From: Crocodylus rhombifer
Taxonomy: Eukaryota; Chordata; Crocodylia; Crocodylidae
DNA: 64,000 bases
NCBI GenBank assembly: GCA_038503035.1
Contig: JAVSML010025185.1
Coordinates: 9,039-73,038 of the forward strand
Direction of reading: 5' to 3'
The stretch's first letter is position 1; each line of letters starts with the position of its first letter. Shown here piece by piece: positions 1 through 9,614 of this stretch. The position numbers were made by a program, and so were the translations under genes. The notes beneath the pieces were generated by a model. The model worked only from the letters and a program-made list of their open reading frames with translations, ran no database searches and had not been told where the DNA came from.

Positions 1-231
1 CATCACAGGAACGTGCGGAGAATAGATTGTGGCTCTGCCCCAGGCCCTGCACTGTCACAGCCCTGCAATCCCAGCTCCACCCATCCATCCCACTTAGGGA
101 AGCCACTCCCCGCTACCTGCAGTCCTACTCCCTGCCACCTGCAGCTCCATCTTATCTGCCCAGCTGAGCACCCTGCCCACATGGGTCCTAGACTGGTCTC
201 CATGAAGACCCTGCCTACCCACTCCGTCAGT

Positions 232-277
232 TTGTTAGAAATGGAATATTGTTAGAAATGGAGTATTGTTAGAAATG
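232..277. repeat. 17-bp tandem repeat, about 2.7 copies
   Basis: The unit TTGTTAGAAATGGAATA is repeated with period 17 at 232, 249 and 266. The second copy has one substitution and the third diverges after TTGTTAGAAATG. It lies at the left edge of the possible LTR remnant and may be a local duplication of its terminus. Confidence 0.8.
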
Positions 278-800
278 CACAGCTTGCATCTTGCACCCGA
301 TAAGAAAGAAACACTGCCAAGGACGTTTTTCCTTTCCCAGCCTTGCCACAGCTTTTCTTATACTAAATCGCAGGCTCTCCCCCAGATTCTCCCTAGCCTT
401 TCTCATACAGATTACAGAAGCTGGAATTCAACTGACTGTGTCCTTTAAAGTGGGGGGGTTTGAACTCTTGGTGACCTATAGTAGTCTCTGAGCAAGCTTA
501 ATTAGCTGATGCATATTTACCTCGCCGCCCTGCATACTTAAGTAGTTAATTATACTATACATGTGATGTATGTAGTGATGTAACCACATGTATGCTTGTA
601 TGAAACGGAAGTAAGCTGTAAGAGTTCCTGTTTCTGCACACGTGCCCAGGAGGGAGGAGATAAATACAGCCTGCAAAATTCCTTGGTGGGTTCAGAGTAA
701 TCTGAGTTTTTGACTCTGCTCTGACCCTATTTGCAAATACACCTTTTGTGCCATCTAATGAGTGTGTGTCTGTGATTTTTGTGGCCTCCAGAGAAACGAA
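234..800 (+). mobile_element. Possible solo LTR remnant of an endogenous retrovirus
   Basis: The stretch opens with TGTTAGAAATG, has a TATA-like GATAAATACAG near 658, and then a run resembling an R-U5 region with TTTGCAAATACACC and a GT-rich tail ending in TGGCCTCCAGAG near 795. This arrangement is familiar from retroviral LTRs. I did not find a second LTR or a clear target duplication, and no gag or pol lies next to it. A non-LTR origin is possible. Confidence 0.3.
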
Positions 801-829
801 CCGCTTTATGCATCAAGTTGGTGGAGACT

Positions 830-2620
830 GGCAACAGCAGCTGTAAGGAGCTGCCACCACTGGTGCTATCTGGAAGTGAGTCTGGCTGCCACACTGCCCC
901 AGTCCCACTGTGTACTTGGGGGCAGCAGGACCAGCCACATGAATCCCAGCCAGGGCTGGGAAGGGCCAAAGGACACACTGTGGGATGGGCAAAATCTTTT
1001 GGTGGCCTACAGGCTGTATTTTGCCTACCCCTGGGTTAGGGCACTCAACTGGGAGGGAGAGTCCTGAATTCCAGTCCCTGTTCTCAGAACTGTCTCTGAA
1101 TTTTTTTAATTTAACAGGTCTTGGGATAAGAAACCAAAAATAAACCTGAGAGCAGAAATGAAAAACCTGGGCAGGATCCAGATTCCTAGTTCCACAGGTT
1201 GGAGCAGTTTTGGGCATGCCCAAAAACAGAACTGCAGACTCCTAAAGAACTTTCAGATGCAAAAGAGATATGCTTTTTGAGATATGCTTAACTATAAGAG
1301 ATAGTTAACTGAGGTTCTTTCAGGAGTAGACAATTACTGCAGGGAGGGCCTTGAATTGTAATTTTGGATTCAGGAGCCTACAAGTCCTAACTTAGGCACC
1401 CAAGTCCTATTCTGAGTTACAATCTCTAGTTTTGAAAAGTAATACTGCAATCACCTTTCTGGTTTTCAGCAATTCTTTTGGAAAAGAAGATGAGTATCCA
1501 AATATGCAAAACATTTTAAAATTTATCCTTTTAGTTTATGTTTAAAAAAAATCCTTACTGAATATTTGAAGTGTCATCAATCAAATATTAAGGTATCATA
1601 TTTTGCATTAAATACACATCCCCTTTTCCTGAAAACAGTTGATGGAAATTGGGGTATGCATTATAACTGAGAAAATATGGTAAGTGCAACTTCTTCCACT
1701 TAAGTTTGGCTGGGCGGAAACAAAAGTAAATACATGGGATCCACAAGAAGTGGAACAGTGAGCAGGCTCAGCTACCTATGTGCTGTTACTGAGTTACATA
1801 CTACAAGGAAAGATCTTTGCATCATTCTCCCTTTCAAAAAAGAAGGCACATCTTATACCGGGTTGTGCTGCATATAAGAAAATATTGTAATCTGTTTTGT
1901 TTTTGATAAAACTATATTTCACATTTTCAGACTTGGTATTATCATTCAGTACTTCAGGTAGTGGTGCATCATCTCATAATTTGAGAAGCTATGTAAAGTA
2001 AGAAGAGTAGCTGAGATCTGCTTTGAATAAAAATTCTTAGGAAAGGTAGCTCTGGAGTGATTTGGGGTTTAAAAAGTTTCTCTATGCATTGTCTAAAAAG
2101 TGATCTTCCACACCTATGTCTGCAGTTACTTCTGACAACAAAGACTACATGATCAATTATCTACAATTTTGCCTGAACCAAGCTATTTGAAGCCTTTAAT
2201 AATTCTAAATGTATTCCTCATAATTTTAAGCACTCTGATCTCCACATAATTGGTTTAAGAGCCTCATTTTGATCAAGGACTTTACACAAGTTGATAATTC
2301 CATTTATTCAAGCACATATAAAAATGATACTTGATTGAAAGGTCATTATAAAGATACAAAACTAAGAAGTTTCCTTTTTCTCATAAAATCTCATTCATTT
2401 CAATGAGACAACATATTGAGAACCATTCTTTATTCAGTCTAAAATAAAATTTAACATCTAATGAACAAATTATTTTTTCTCTTTTTCTTTATTTCTGCTG
2501 AACCTAGCAGAGGAGAACCCTAATATATGTCAGAGATCCAACCAATACTTCAGTAACAACAACAGCAAAAATAACTGCTGTCCAATTTTAAGTTGGGCTC
2601 ATAGGCATTACGAGCAATTG
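830..2620. other. Unassigned sequence with one SINE-like head
   Basis: Apart from a degenerate tRNA-like segment at 1025-1090, I see no coding region, RNA gene or clear repeat in this mostly AT-rich stretch. Short open frames at 762-1223 lie in GC-richer sequence and have no recognisable protein similarity. Confidence 0.5.
1025..1090 (+). mobile_element. Degenerate tRNA-derived SINE head
   Basis: GGTTAGGGCACTCAACTGGG resembles a tRNA A-box region. About 40 bases later AATTCCAGTCCCTG resembles a decayed B box (normally GGTTCAAATCCC). Spacing and order fit a tRNA-derived SINE, related to the better copy near 54000. It is too decayed to assign to a tRNA species. Confidence 0.4.
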
Positions 2621-2665
2621 CCAGGCCTGGGCAAATAGGGAACTATTTGATTCGGATTCGGATTT
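2621..2665 (+). repeat. Terminal fragment of the hAT-like family seen at 6355
   Basis: AGGCCTGGGCAAATAGGGAA followed by a CTATTTGATTCGGATTCGG run closely matches the left terminus of the element starting at 6355. Only about 45 bases are present and they run straight into CR1 sequence. This is therefore a fragment or a deletion junction, not a whole element. Confidence 0.55.
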
Positions 2666-3165
2666 GCGTTACCCCAAAGTTTGGTGTCATCTGTGAACTT
2701 GGCAAGTCTGCTACTGATACCAATGTCCACATCATTAATAAAGATGTTAAAGAGTATAGGCCCAAGGATGGAGCCTTGGGGGATCCCACCGGTCACGGCA
2801 CACCATGATGATTTACTTCCATCTATTGCCATTCTCTGGGTCTGACCTCGGAGCCAATTCCCCAGCCATTGGACTATGATGTAGCCAAGGCCACAGTTTG
2901 CCAATTTTTCCATGAGACGATCATGGGACACCAGATCAAAGGCTTTTTTAAAATTAAGATATATGACATCAATCTCTTCTCCCTTGTCCAGGTGATATGT
3001 CACCTGGTCATAGAAGGAGATGAGACTGGTCAGGCAAGACCTACCCACAACAAACGCATGCTGGCTATCCATCAGCCAGTTTGTCCGAATGGTTTCATTG
3101 ATAGTGTTTTCCAAAATCTTCCCTGGGATAGGGGTCAGACTGATAGGCTCCCCCTACCCTCTTTG
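2665..3165 (-). mobile_element. CR1 LINE fragment, reverse-transcriptase domain
   Basis: The minus strand reads in one frame for about 150 residues through CR1-type reverse transcriptase. Visible landmarks are a finger-domain segment ending VIYLNFKKAFDLVSHD, then GGIPQGSILGPILFNIFIND, and the catalytic box as KFTDDTKLWG. The usual box is F/Y-A-D-D, so alanine has become threonine. CR1 ORF2 codes for an endonuclease plus reverse transcriptase that copies the element RNA at a nicked target. Both ends of the ORF are missing: the left end meets a hAT-like terminal fragment and the right end meets GC-rich sequence. It is an old, dead fragment. Confidence 0.9.
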
Positions 3166-3802
3166 TTCACCAGGTGTGGGTCCAGCTGCAGCTGTTCCCT
3201 CCCGCCCCACACTGCTTTGTGATGCTGAGCAGCCCTGATATGCTGGTGCCCTGCCTATGCCATTGCCCCTGACTCCCCATCCACAACCCCCCTCATCTGG
3301 AGCCCTGCCAGAGGGGGTCCCCAGCTGCCAGGGCTACAGGGCCAGGAACCCATGTCTGCAGCCCCCTTGCCCCCCATTACAGCACCTAAGCCCTGGCTGC
3401 CGCATGTGAGGCGGCAGCTGCTGCATCAGAGCAGAGCACAGAGACTGGCTTCCCCTCTCCGGTGGGTAGCACAGCCAGAGTGGAAGCTATGGGGGGGAGG
3501 GGGATATGTGGGCTGCCTGCTGCAGGCTCGGGACTCCCCACCCTGCTGCCCTGCTCCTGGGACCCAGCGGGCAGGGTGCAGCATGGCAGGGCTGGATGGG
3601 GAAGCTTAGTGCTTCTGCCAACAGCTTCACACCACAATGAGAAGGCTCCCCCTGCCTGCCCAGCAGCAGTGAGGGGCACAACTCCGTGCTGCTACCCCTG
3701 CTTGTGCTGGGCAGAGGGACCGCACCATGGCAGTAATGGCAGTGTGGAGCGCACGGTGGCTGCACAAAGCTTTCCCACCCCACTGTACCCTGCTGTGCGG
3801 AG
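3166..3802. other. GC-rich unassigned block
   Basis: The stretch is rich in CAGCTGC and CCCTGCC motifs and carries several overlapping open frames on both strands. These reflect base composition rather than genes, because none has domain-like content. It may be interior sequence of a hAT element whose other end is at 4648, with the CR1 at 3803-4410 inserted later, but that is only an inference. Confidence 0.4.
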
Positions 3803-4410
3803 TCATCGAATCATGGAATTTTAGAGTTGGAAGGGACCTCGGGAGGTCGTCTACACCAACCCCCTGCTCAAAGCATGACCACCCCAACTAGATCATCCTA
3901 GCCAAAACTTTGTCTAGCTGGGTTTTGAAAACTTCCATGGATGGGTAACCTGTTCCAATGTTTTACTACCCTCCTAGTGAGAGAATTCTTCCTAATATCT
4001 AACCTAAACTTCCCTTGCTGCAACTTGAGACCACTGCTGCTTGTCTTATCATCTGCCACCGCTGAGAACAATCTAGCAGCATCCTCTTTCAAACCTCCCT
4101 TCAGGTACTTGAAGGCTGCTATTAGGTCCCCTCTCAGTCTCCTCTTCTCAAGACTAAATGAGCCCAGTTCCCTCAGTCTTTCTTCATAAGTCATGTCCCC
4201 CCCACCCTCACCATTTTTGTTGCCCTCCGCTGAACTCTCTCCAATTTGTCCACATCCTTTCTGTAATGGGGGGCCCAAAACTGAACACAGTACTCCAGAT
4301 GTGGCCTCACCAGCACTGAAAAGAGGAGAAGAATCATTTCCCTTGACCCCCTGGCAACCTACCAATGCAGCCCAGTATGCCATTAGCCTTAGCAACAAGG
4401 ACACACTGCA
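3803..4410 (-). mobile_element. CR1 LINE, ORF2 C-terminus and 3' end
   Basis: Read on the minus strand, the piece runs from the region upstream of a LEYC-type segment through [20 protein letters not shown] to the end of ORF2, then through the typical CR1 3' tail. That tail appears here in reverse as TCATCGAATCATGGAATTTT followed by AGTTGGAAGGGACCTC at 3803-3840. Frameshifts near 4200-4330 break the ORF. It is a 5'-truncated copy of about 0.6 kb, which is usual for CR1. Confidence 0.92.
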
Positions 4411-4539
4411 TAATTCCTCACCATGCCCCTTCCCTCACAACAGACTTCCCAATGGACCCAACTGCTCTCCACGCTACTGAGCTGTGTTCCTGGCCAGCTG
4501 CGTGCTGCGCTGCGCTGCAGCTGCACATAAACAGGGCAT

Positions 4540-4648
4540 TTATCAGCCATGTTTTCAGCCACATCAGCCAAAAAAAGCTGATTGCTGATACAATTTTTCT
4601 TAGATTGATGCTGTTTTAATATGGGACCAATGTATCAGTGCACGTCTA
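4540..4648 (-). mobile_element. Terminus of a hAT-type element, same family as 13022-13730
   Basis: The right edge reads TATCAGTGCACGTCTA, a decayed form of the TGCACCCCTA terminus seen at 13730. Inward on the minus strand it shares a stretch with the 13022 element that includes AGCTTTTTTTGGCTGATG. The matching opposite terminus was not found to the left, possibly because of the CR1 insertion at 3803-4410 or decay. Confidence 0.5.
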
Positions 4649-5142
4649 CTAACTACTGTATCTTAGAATAGTATGGGTGGTGGCACTGGACAGCCAGAAA
4701 TGCAAAAGTCATTGGGCCAGAAGGAGAACAAACAAGAGGGAGCGGAACTCTGTAGCTGACTGGTTAGGGTGACTGGTTTTTCTTTTAATTTCTTAGTACT
4801 TCACAGGTAATAATGATATGTTTTCCTCTCTGAATAGTTTTGTTCTTTTATATAGTAACATACTATGTATAATAACTTCTATTTTGCTTCTAGTTCACAG
4901 TCTTCCTCCAGTCCCTTAAGTACATGTTTTCCTTTGTGTATGATATTCATATAAGCCATTGTTTTATCTAGTATTTGGGTTAGGCTAAATAAAGTATACC
5001 ACAGATTGTGCCATTTGTTACAATAGTGAAGAGTGTGCGTGTTTATGTATATATTGGGTATATATATATATTGGGTATGTGCATGCATGTGCATGACTAC
5101 CATGCTCATGTAGTGTGATCAAATTGGGAAAAATAGCTTATA
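4649..5142. other. Unassigned AT-rich spacer with TA/TG-rich microsatellite
   Basis: No gene or interspersed repeat is recognised. At 5046-5097 a low-complexity run alternates TATATAT and TTGGGTATG and ends in GCATGCATGTGCATG. Confidence 0.5.
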
Positions 5143-6275
5143 GATTCATAAAAGTAGGGTTGGAAGGGATCTTGTAGATCTTCTAGTCCAACCCCCTGCC
5201 CTGGGCAGGAGAGAAAAACCAGGCTCAAATGACTCCAGCCAGGTATATGTCAAGCCTCCTCTTACAGACCCCCAGGGTAAGAGCCATCACCACTTCCCTT
5301 GGAAGTTGGTTCCAGATTCTAGCCGCCCTGACTGTGAAGTAGTGCTTTCGGATGTCTAGTCTAAACCTACTCTCTAACCACTTATGGCCATTATTCCTTG
5401 CTACCCCGAGGGGGTGTTCGGGGAGCAAGGTCTTTCCCAAACCCTGCTGGTCCCCCCTAGTGAGTTTATAGATGGCTACAAGGTCCCCCCTCAGCCTTCT
5501 CTTGTGAAGGCTGAACAGATTAAGGTCCCATAGCCTCTCTTCATAGGGTCTCCCCTGCTGAACCTGGATCATGCGGGTGGCCCTCCTTTAGACCGTCTCC
5601 ATGCTGTCCACATCCCTTCTGAAGTGTGGGGCCCAGAACTTGACACAGTACTCCAGCTGAGGCCTGACCAGTGTCGCATAGAGGGGGAGGATCACCTCTT
5701 TGGCCCTGCTTGAGATGCATCTGTGGATGCACGACAAGGTATGGTTAGCCCTACTGACAGTGACCTTGCATTGTCGGCCCATGTTAATCTTGGAGTCAGT
5801 AACGACTCCAAGATCTCTTTCTGCCACCGTGCTCTCGAGGAAGGAGTTTTCCAGCTTATAAGTGTGCTGCTGGTTCCTACTGCCCAAGTGCAGCACCCTG
5901 CCCTTGTCTGTATTGAAACCCATTCTATTTTCATTAGCCTACCCCTATAACCTGTCCAGGTCCTGCTGTAATCTGTCCTTCCCTACTAGCATGCCCACCT
6001 CACCCCAAATCTTGGTGTCATCAGAGAATTTGAACAGGCTGCTTTTGACCCCGTCACCCAAGTCACTAATAAAGAAATTGAACAGTGTGGGCCCAAGGAC
6101 CGAGCCCTGGGTGACTCCACTGCCTACTTCCATCCCATCCACCACTACCCTCTGAGTATGTCTCTTCAGTCAATTTTTAATCCATCTGACTGTGTAGGCA
6201 TCAATGCCACAGTCACCTAGTTTTTTAATGAGAATGGGGTGGGAGACTATGTCAAAGACCTTGCATCCTCTCACC
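5143..6275 (-). mobile_element. CR1 LINE, RT to 3' end (1.1 kb)
   Basis: This is one of the best preserved CR1 copies here. On the minus strand it covers the RT region with GSGVTQGSVLGPTLFNFFIS and a catalytic box FSDDTKIWG (A to S change) near 6020-6050. It continues through NRMGFNTDKGRVLHLGSRNQ, CIHRCISSRAKEVILPLYAT and LRDLVAIYK-type C-terminal sequence, and ends with the ORF2 stop at 5225 and the 3' tail at 5143-5200. Only a few frameshifts (near 5580 and 5930) interrupt roughly 340 codons. The upstream part of ORF2 is absent. It ends about 80 bases short of the hAT-like element at 6355. Confidence 0.94.
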
Positions 6276-6582
6276 ATGAATAAAGTATGCTATTTTTAAC
6301 TGTATCAGCTCCACAGATTTGGTTAGCCATATTAGTTTGTAGTTTTGTAACCATTAGGCCTCTGCGAATAGTGAACTATTCGATTCGGATTCAGCGAATT
6401 AGGATGCCAGGGATTCAATTCAGAGATCCAAATCACTCTTCTGATCTGATTCAGCCGAATTGGCTTTGGAAGATTTGGAGCCAATTTGGAGATATTTGAA
6501 GATTAGGCCATAGAGTGTAATAGGGAACCAATTAAATATCTGTATCTTTGTCATTTTTTGGCTGATTTAGACAAAGGTGGTA

Positions 6583-7260
6583 GCCATTGCTGAGAGCATG
6601 AAGTCTGCCAAGTTTCAAGGTGATAGGTGCAGGGGTTTCTGGGAAACTGCACCTCAAAGTTCTGAAAGCAAAACTCATGTCACATGTGTGTGTTAAGCCA
6701 CAGTGAGGTGAAAACTGTAGGGGTAGTAGCCCCTTTTGAGGCCACAAAACTTGCCAAGTTTCAAGGAAATAAGTGCAGGGGTTTCTGGGAAACTGCACCT
6801 CAAACTGCTGACAAGCAAAACTCATGACATAGGTGACACTGTGTGTGTGTGTTAAGGCCCAGCGAGGTGAAAACTGTGGCCATGAAGCCTGCCAGCTGTC
6901 AAAGAAATAGGTACAGGGGGGAGTCTGGGGTCTGGGCCCTGCACCTCTGGCTGCTAAGAGGCAAAACTCGTGACATGGGTACTTGTGCAACTGTCTCTCT
7001 CTTGGGGGGAGGGGGGGCCGCAAACCTACTACAGGTCTGGCAGCTAGGCCCTGCTGTGGCCACAAAGCCTGGCAGCTGTGTCTGTCTTAGGGCACAGGGG
7101 GGTGAAAAAAACTACTGTAGGCCTGCTGGGCCCTGCTGCAACCACAAAGCCTGCCAGCTGTCAAGGAGATAGGTGCAAGAGGAGTCTGGGTTCTGGGGCC
7201 CTGCACCTCTGGTCACAGGCAGGTAAAACTCATGCCATGGGTGGGTGACACTGTGTGTGT
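6583..7260. repeat. Tandem array, 146-bp period, inside hAT-like element
   Basis: The anchor CTGCACCTC recurs at 6647, 6793 and 6939 (spacing 146) and again at 7201. Shared flanks include GCCAAGTTTCAAGG, AAACTCATGACA and GAGGTGAAAACTG. The last interval is longer and looks partly duplicated. The repeats diverge, so the array is old. The open frame of 177 codons on the minus strand here simply follows the repeat. Confidence 0.8.
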
Positions 7261-7261
7261 G

Positions 7262-7720
7262 TTCATGTGCACCCTTCCTGGCACAACATGGCAGTGTTCC
7301 CCAGTGAGGTCTCCTCCTCCCCTACAGCCTCAGTCTGATCAACCACTGTAAACGACAGCAGGTGAAAATAACTTGGCTGGTTCAACACCAGCAGCACCAG
7401 CAGCAGCAAAGGTACCCAAATGGAACCAGCAGGGCCTTCTTTCCTGTCAAGTAGGAACACCTAGTGCATGTCTGTTAGGTGTGCCCACACTGTACGACTC
7501 TATGTATGTGTGTGTCTGTATGTATTTGTGTTCAGGTGTGCCCTTCCTGGTGCTGGGGTCTCTGCACAACATGGCAGTGTGCCCCTGTGAGGCTTCCTCC
7601 TCCCCTACGGCCTCGGCTCAGTCCACCACTGTAAACGGCAGCAGGTAAAAATAACATAGGTGACTCAGCAGTCAGCACCAGTAGCACCAGCAGCATCAAA
7701 GGTACCCAAACAGCACTGTC
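7262..7720. repeat. Two-copy tandem repeat of about 270 bp
   Basis: Two blocks share ACAACATGGCAGTGT, GAGGTCTCCTCCTCCCCTAC or GAGGCTTCCTCCTCCCCTAC, CACTGTAAACG(A/G)CAGCAGGT and CAAAGGTACCCAAA in the same order, at about 7283-7422 and 7568-7710. It continues the array-like organisation of the element interior. Confidence 0.75.
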
Positions 7721-7867
7721 ACACAGCCTTCCTTTTTATAAAGGAATTGACAACAAGAAGTAAAGATGCTGTGTTGGATATGTTACTCGTGGTGTGTGAT
7801 GGCTTATCTTATTATGTTTTGGTGTTCTTATGTTTCTTTGTTCATTATGAAAAAAACTGGAATAGTT

Positions 7868-7992
7868 AGAGAAATATATCTTGGGAAGCTTTTGGGCTGA
7901 GAAAACCTTTGTCAGGCTGAGGAAGTACCTGCAGTTGGTATATTTCCTGGTCCTGGATGGAAGCAATAGTAAAGAAGCCAGAGGCTGGGCTG
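7868..7992 (-). repeat. Interspersed repeat copy, partner of 30388-30512
   Basis: On the minus strand this stretch reads CAGCCTCTGGCTTCTTTACT, then ACCAACTGCAGGTACTTCCT, CAGCCTGACAAAGG and CCCAAAAGCTT. The plus-strand sequence at 30388-30512 has the same landmarks in the same order over more than 100 bases. The family name is unknown to me. Here it sits inside the larger hAT-like element. Confidence 0.7.
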
Positions 7993-8495
7993 GCACACAA
8001 TGCAGACAAGAAAGCCACTCAGTGAAAATGGAAATGGAGGTGTCAGGGGGTGAGGGACAGACTGGGAAGGGGCGGGAATGCAGGGGGAAGGGGATGTAGC
8101 AGCACAGGTAAAAGTGCAGAGGTGCCTGGGGTGTCAGATGTCCGGCAGGTTGCAGTGTGCCAGAATTCCACTGTGTATATTGAGTCCATGAGTTTCTGTA
8201 CCCACTATCTAGGAGGCTGATGAAGTGCAGTTCATAGGCCCAGCTCTGAAAAATGGTTTGTACATTCAAACAAGCACCTAACCTCATCACCAGAACTGGA
8301 GCCAACTTTCTACAGCTCAAAACACAAAACCTGCCAACTATCTCCAGTACCCTCACAAACTGCACATCAGAATCTATCAAAGACAACAAAACCCAATTAC
8401 CTGTGGGGACACATTCGTCACCAAAAAACCACTCTGCCTCCAGTCTCTCAGGCCTGATCCTGAGAGGGAACAAATTACAAACTGCTTTTCACAAC

Positions 8496-8960
8496 CTGAC
8501 TCCTGATTATGATTCTTAATAATAACGCTATAAAACTATATGCTGTGTCTTGTCTTCTTCTTCTGAGCCGTGATGTTATACGACTAATCAATTTGACTGT
8601 GTGACTTCTTCTGTCTGTTGCTACTTGTTCTCTGTGTTGTTGTATGTGTGTGTACTGGACCCTGGTATGCTGACTCCTAATTATGATTCTTAATAATAAT
8701 TATATATGGTGTCTTCTTCTATGATGTGCTATTAATGCAAACTTCTTGTTCTTCTGTGTAGTGTACCTATGGTAATATATCTCCTTCTTGGACTCTGAGT
8801 TGTGTTGTGTTTGTTAATATCTCAACCTGAATCTCTATCTCATGTCTTCTTCTGTGTTGTCTTTAGTCTGTATGTAAACTAACTATAATAATATTAATAA
8901 CTAATAACTACTATATATAAACTGACTCTCTTCTTCTTCTATGAATATCTGATTTTTCTG
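8496..8960. repeat. AT- and TTC-rich degenerate tandem, period about 174
   Basis: CTGACTCCTGATTATGATTC at 8496 recurs as CTGACTCCTAATTATGATTC at 8670, each followed by TTAATAATAA. The intervening and following sequence is rich in CTTCTTCT and TGTGTTGT and fades out by about 8960. Confidence 0.7.
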
Positions 8961-9614
8961 CTTCTATGTGTGTATAAGTGTATGCAATGTGAGCCTCCCT
9001 GCACAGTGATGGATCACACTGCCAGGAAAAACATTGAGCTTTCTTTTTTTAAAGTATTGCAAAAAAAAAAAAAAAGGAGAACAAATATGAATTGAAAGAA
9101 ATTAATTGGATAAGTTTTAATTAGAGAGATTCTAAGCTAAGCTATATCCTATCCAATCCTTTCTAACAGCAAAAAGTAGCAGGCCTCTGACTAGAAAGCA
9201 AGCCAGTAGCCACAGTACCTATGAGGCACTGTTGCTCAGACAGAAACAGCTCAGGAAAGGAACAGAAAAGCCTGCTTTTATCCTGTTTCTGTGTCCCTCC
9301 CCCTAGACACTGTGATTGGAAAGGCAGTCAGAGAGAAGTCACAGTCACTGGCCAGCTAGAGATGTCAGTCCTTCCCCCCCTGCTTCCCCTCCCCATCCTG
9401 CTCTCCCTCCCTCTTCTAAGTTTCTGTTTCCCCATAAAAACTGCCCTCCAAATTGCCAGATCTTTTCCAAATTGATTTGGAGGCTCCAGATTGATTCGGA
9501 AAGTTTTAAGTGTCTAGTGATTCACTTTGGATTCAGAGATTTGTCTTCCAAATCAGTCCGAATCTTCTCCGAATTGAAGTGCGATCTGAAGCTTAGCACA
9601 GCCCTAGCAATTAC

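Larger units (their letters stand above)
6355..9606. mobile_element. hAT-like non-autonomous DNA transposon, 3.25 kb
   Basis: The left end reads TAGGCCTCTGCGAATAGTG and the right end, on the opposite strand, reads TAGGGCTGTGCTAAGCTTC. They make a short imperfect terminal inverted repeat. The flanking octamers are GTAACCAT (6347-6354) and GCAATTAC (9607-9614), which differ only by four transitions and fit a decayed 8-bp hAT target duplication. Both subterminal regions are full of GATTCGG and CCAAATT motifs. The interior holds tandem arrays and a segment shared with 30388-30512. No transposase is recognisable, so it could only have moved using enzyme from a relative. It may include later insertions. 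Confidence 0.6.

Noticed and set aside
232..277. Origin-type iterons
   Set aside because: Three short units at an LTR-like edge in a vertebrate nuclear context; a local duplication explains them.
7736..8473. Longest minus-strand open frame (245 codons) as a gene
   Set aside because: It spans two unrelated repeat segments, has no domain-like pattern and ends inside the shared repeat at 7868-7992.
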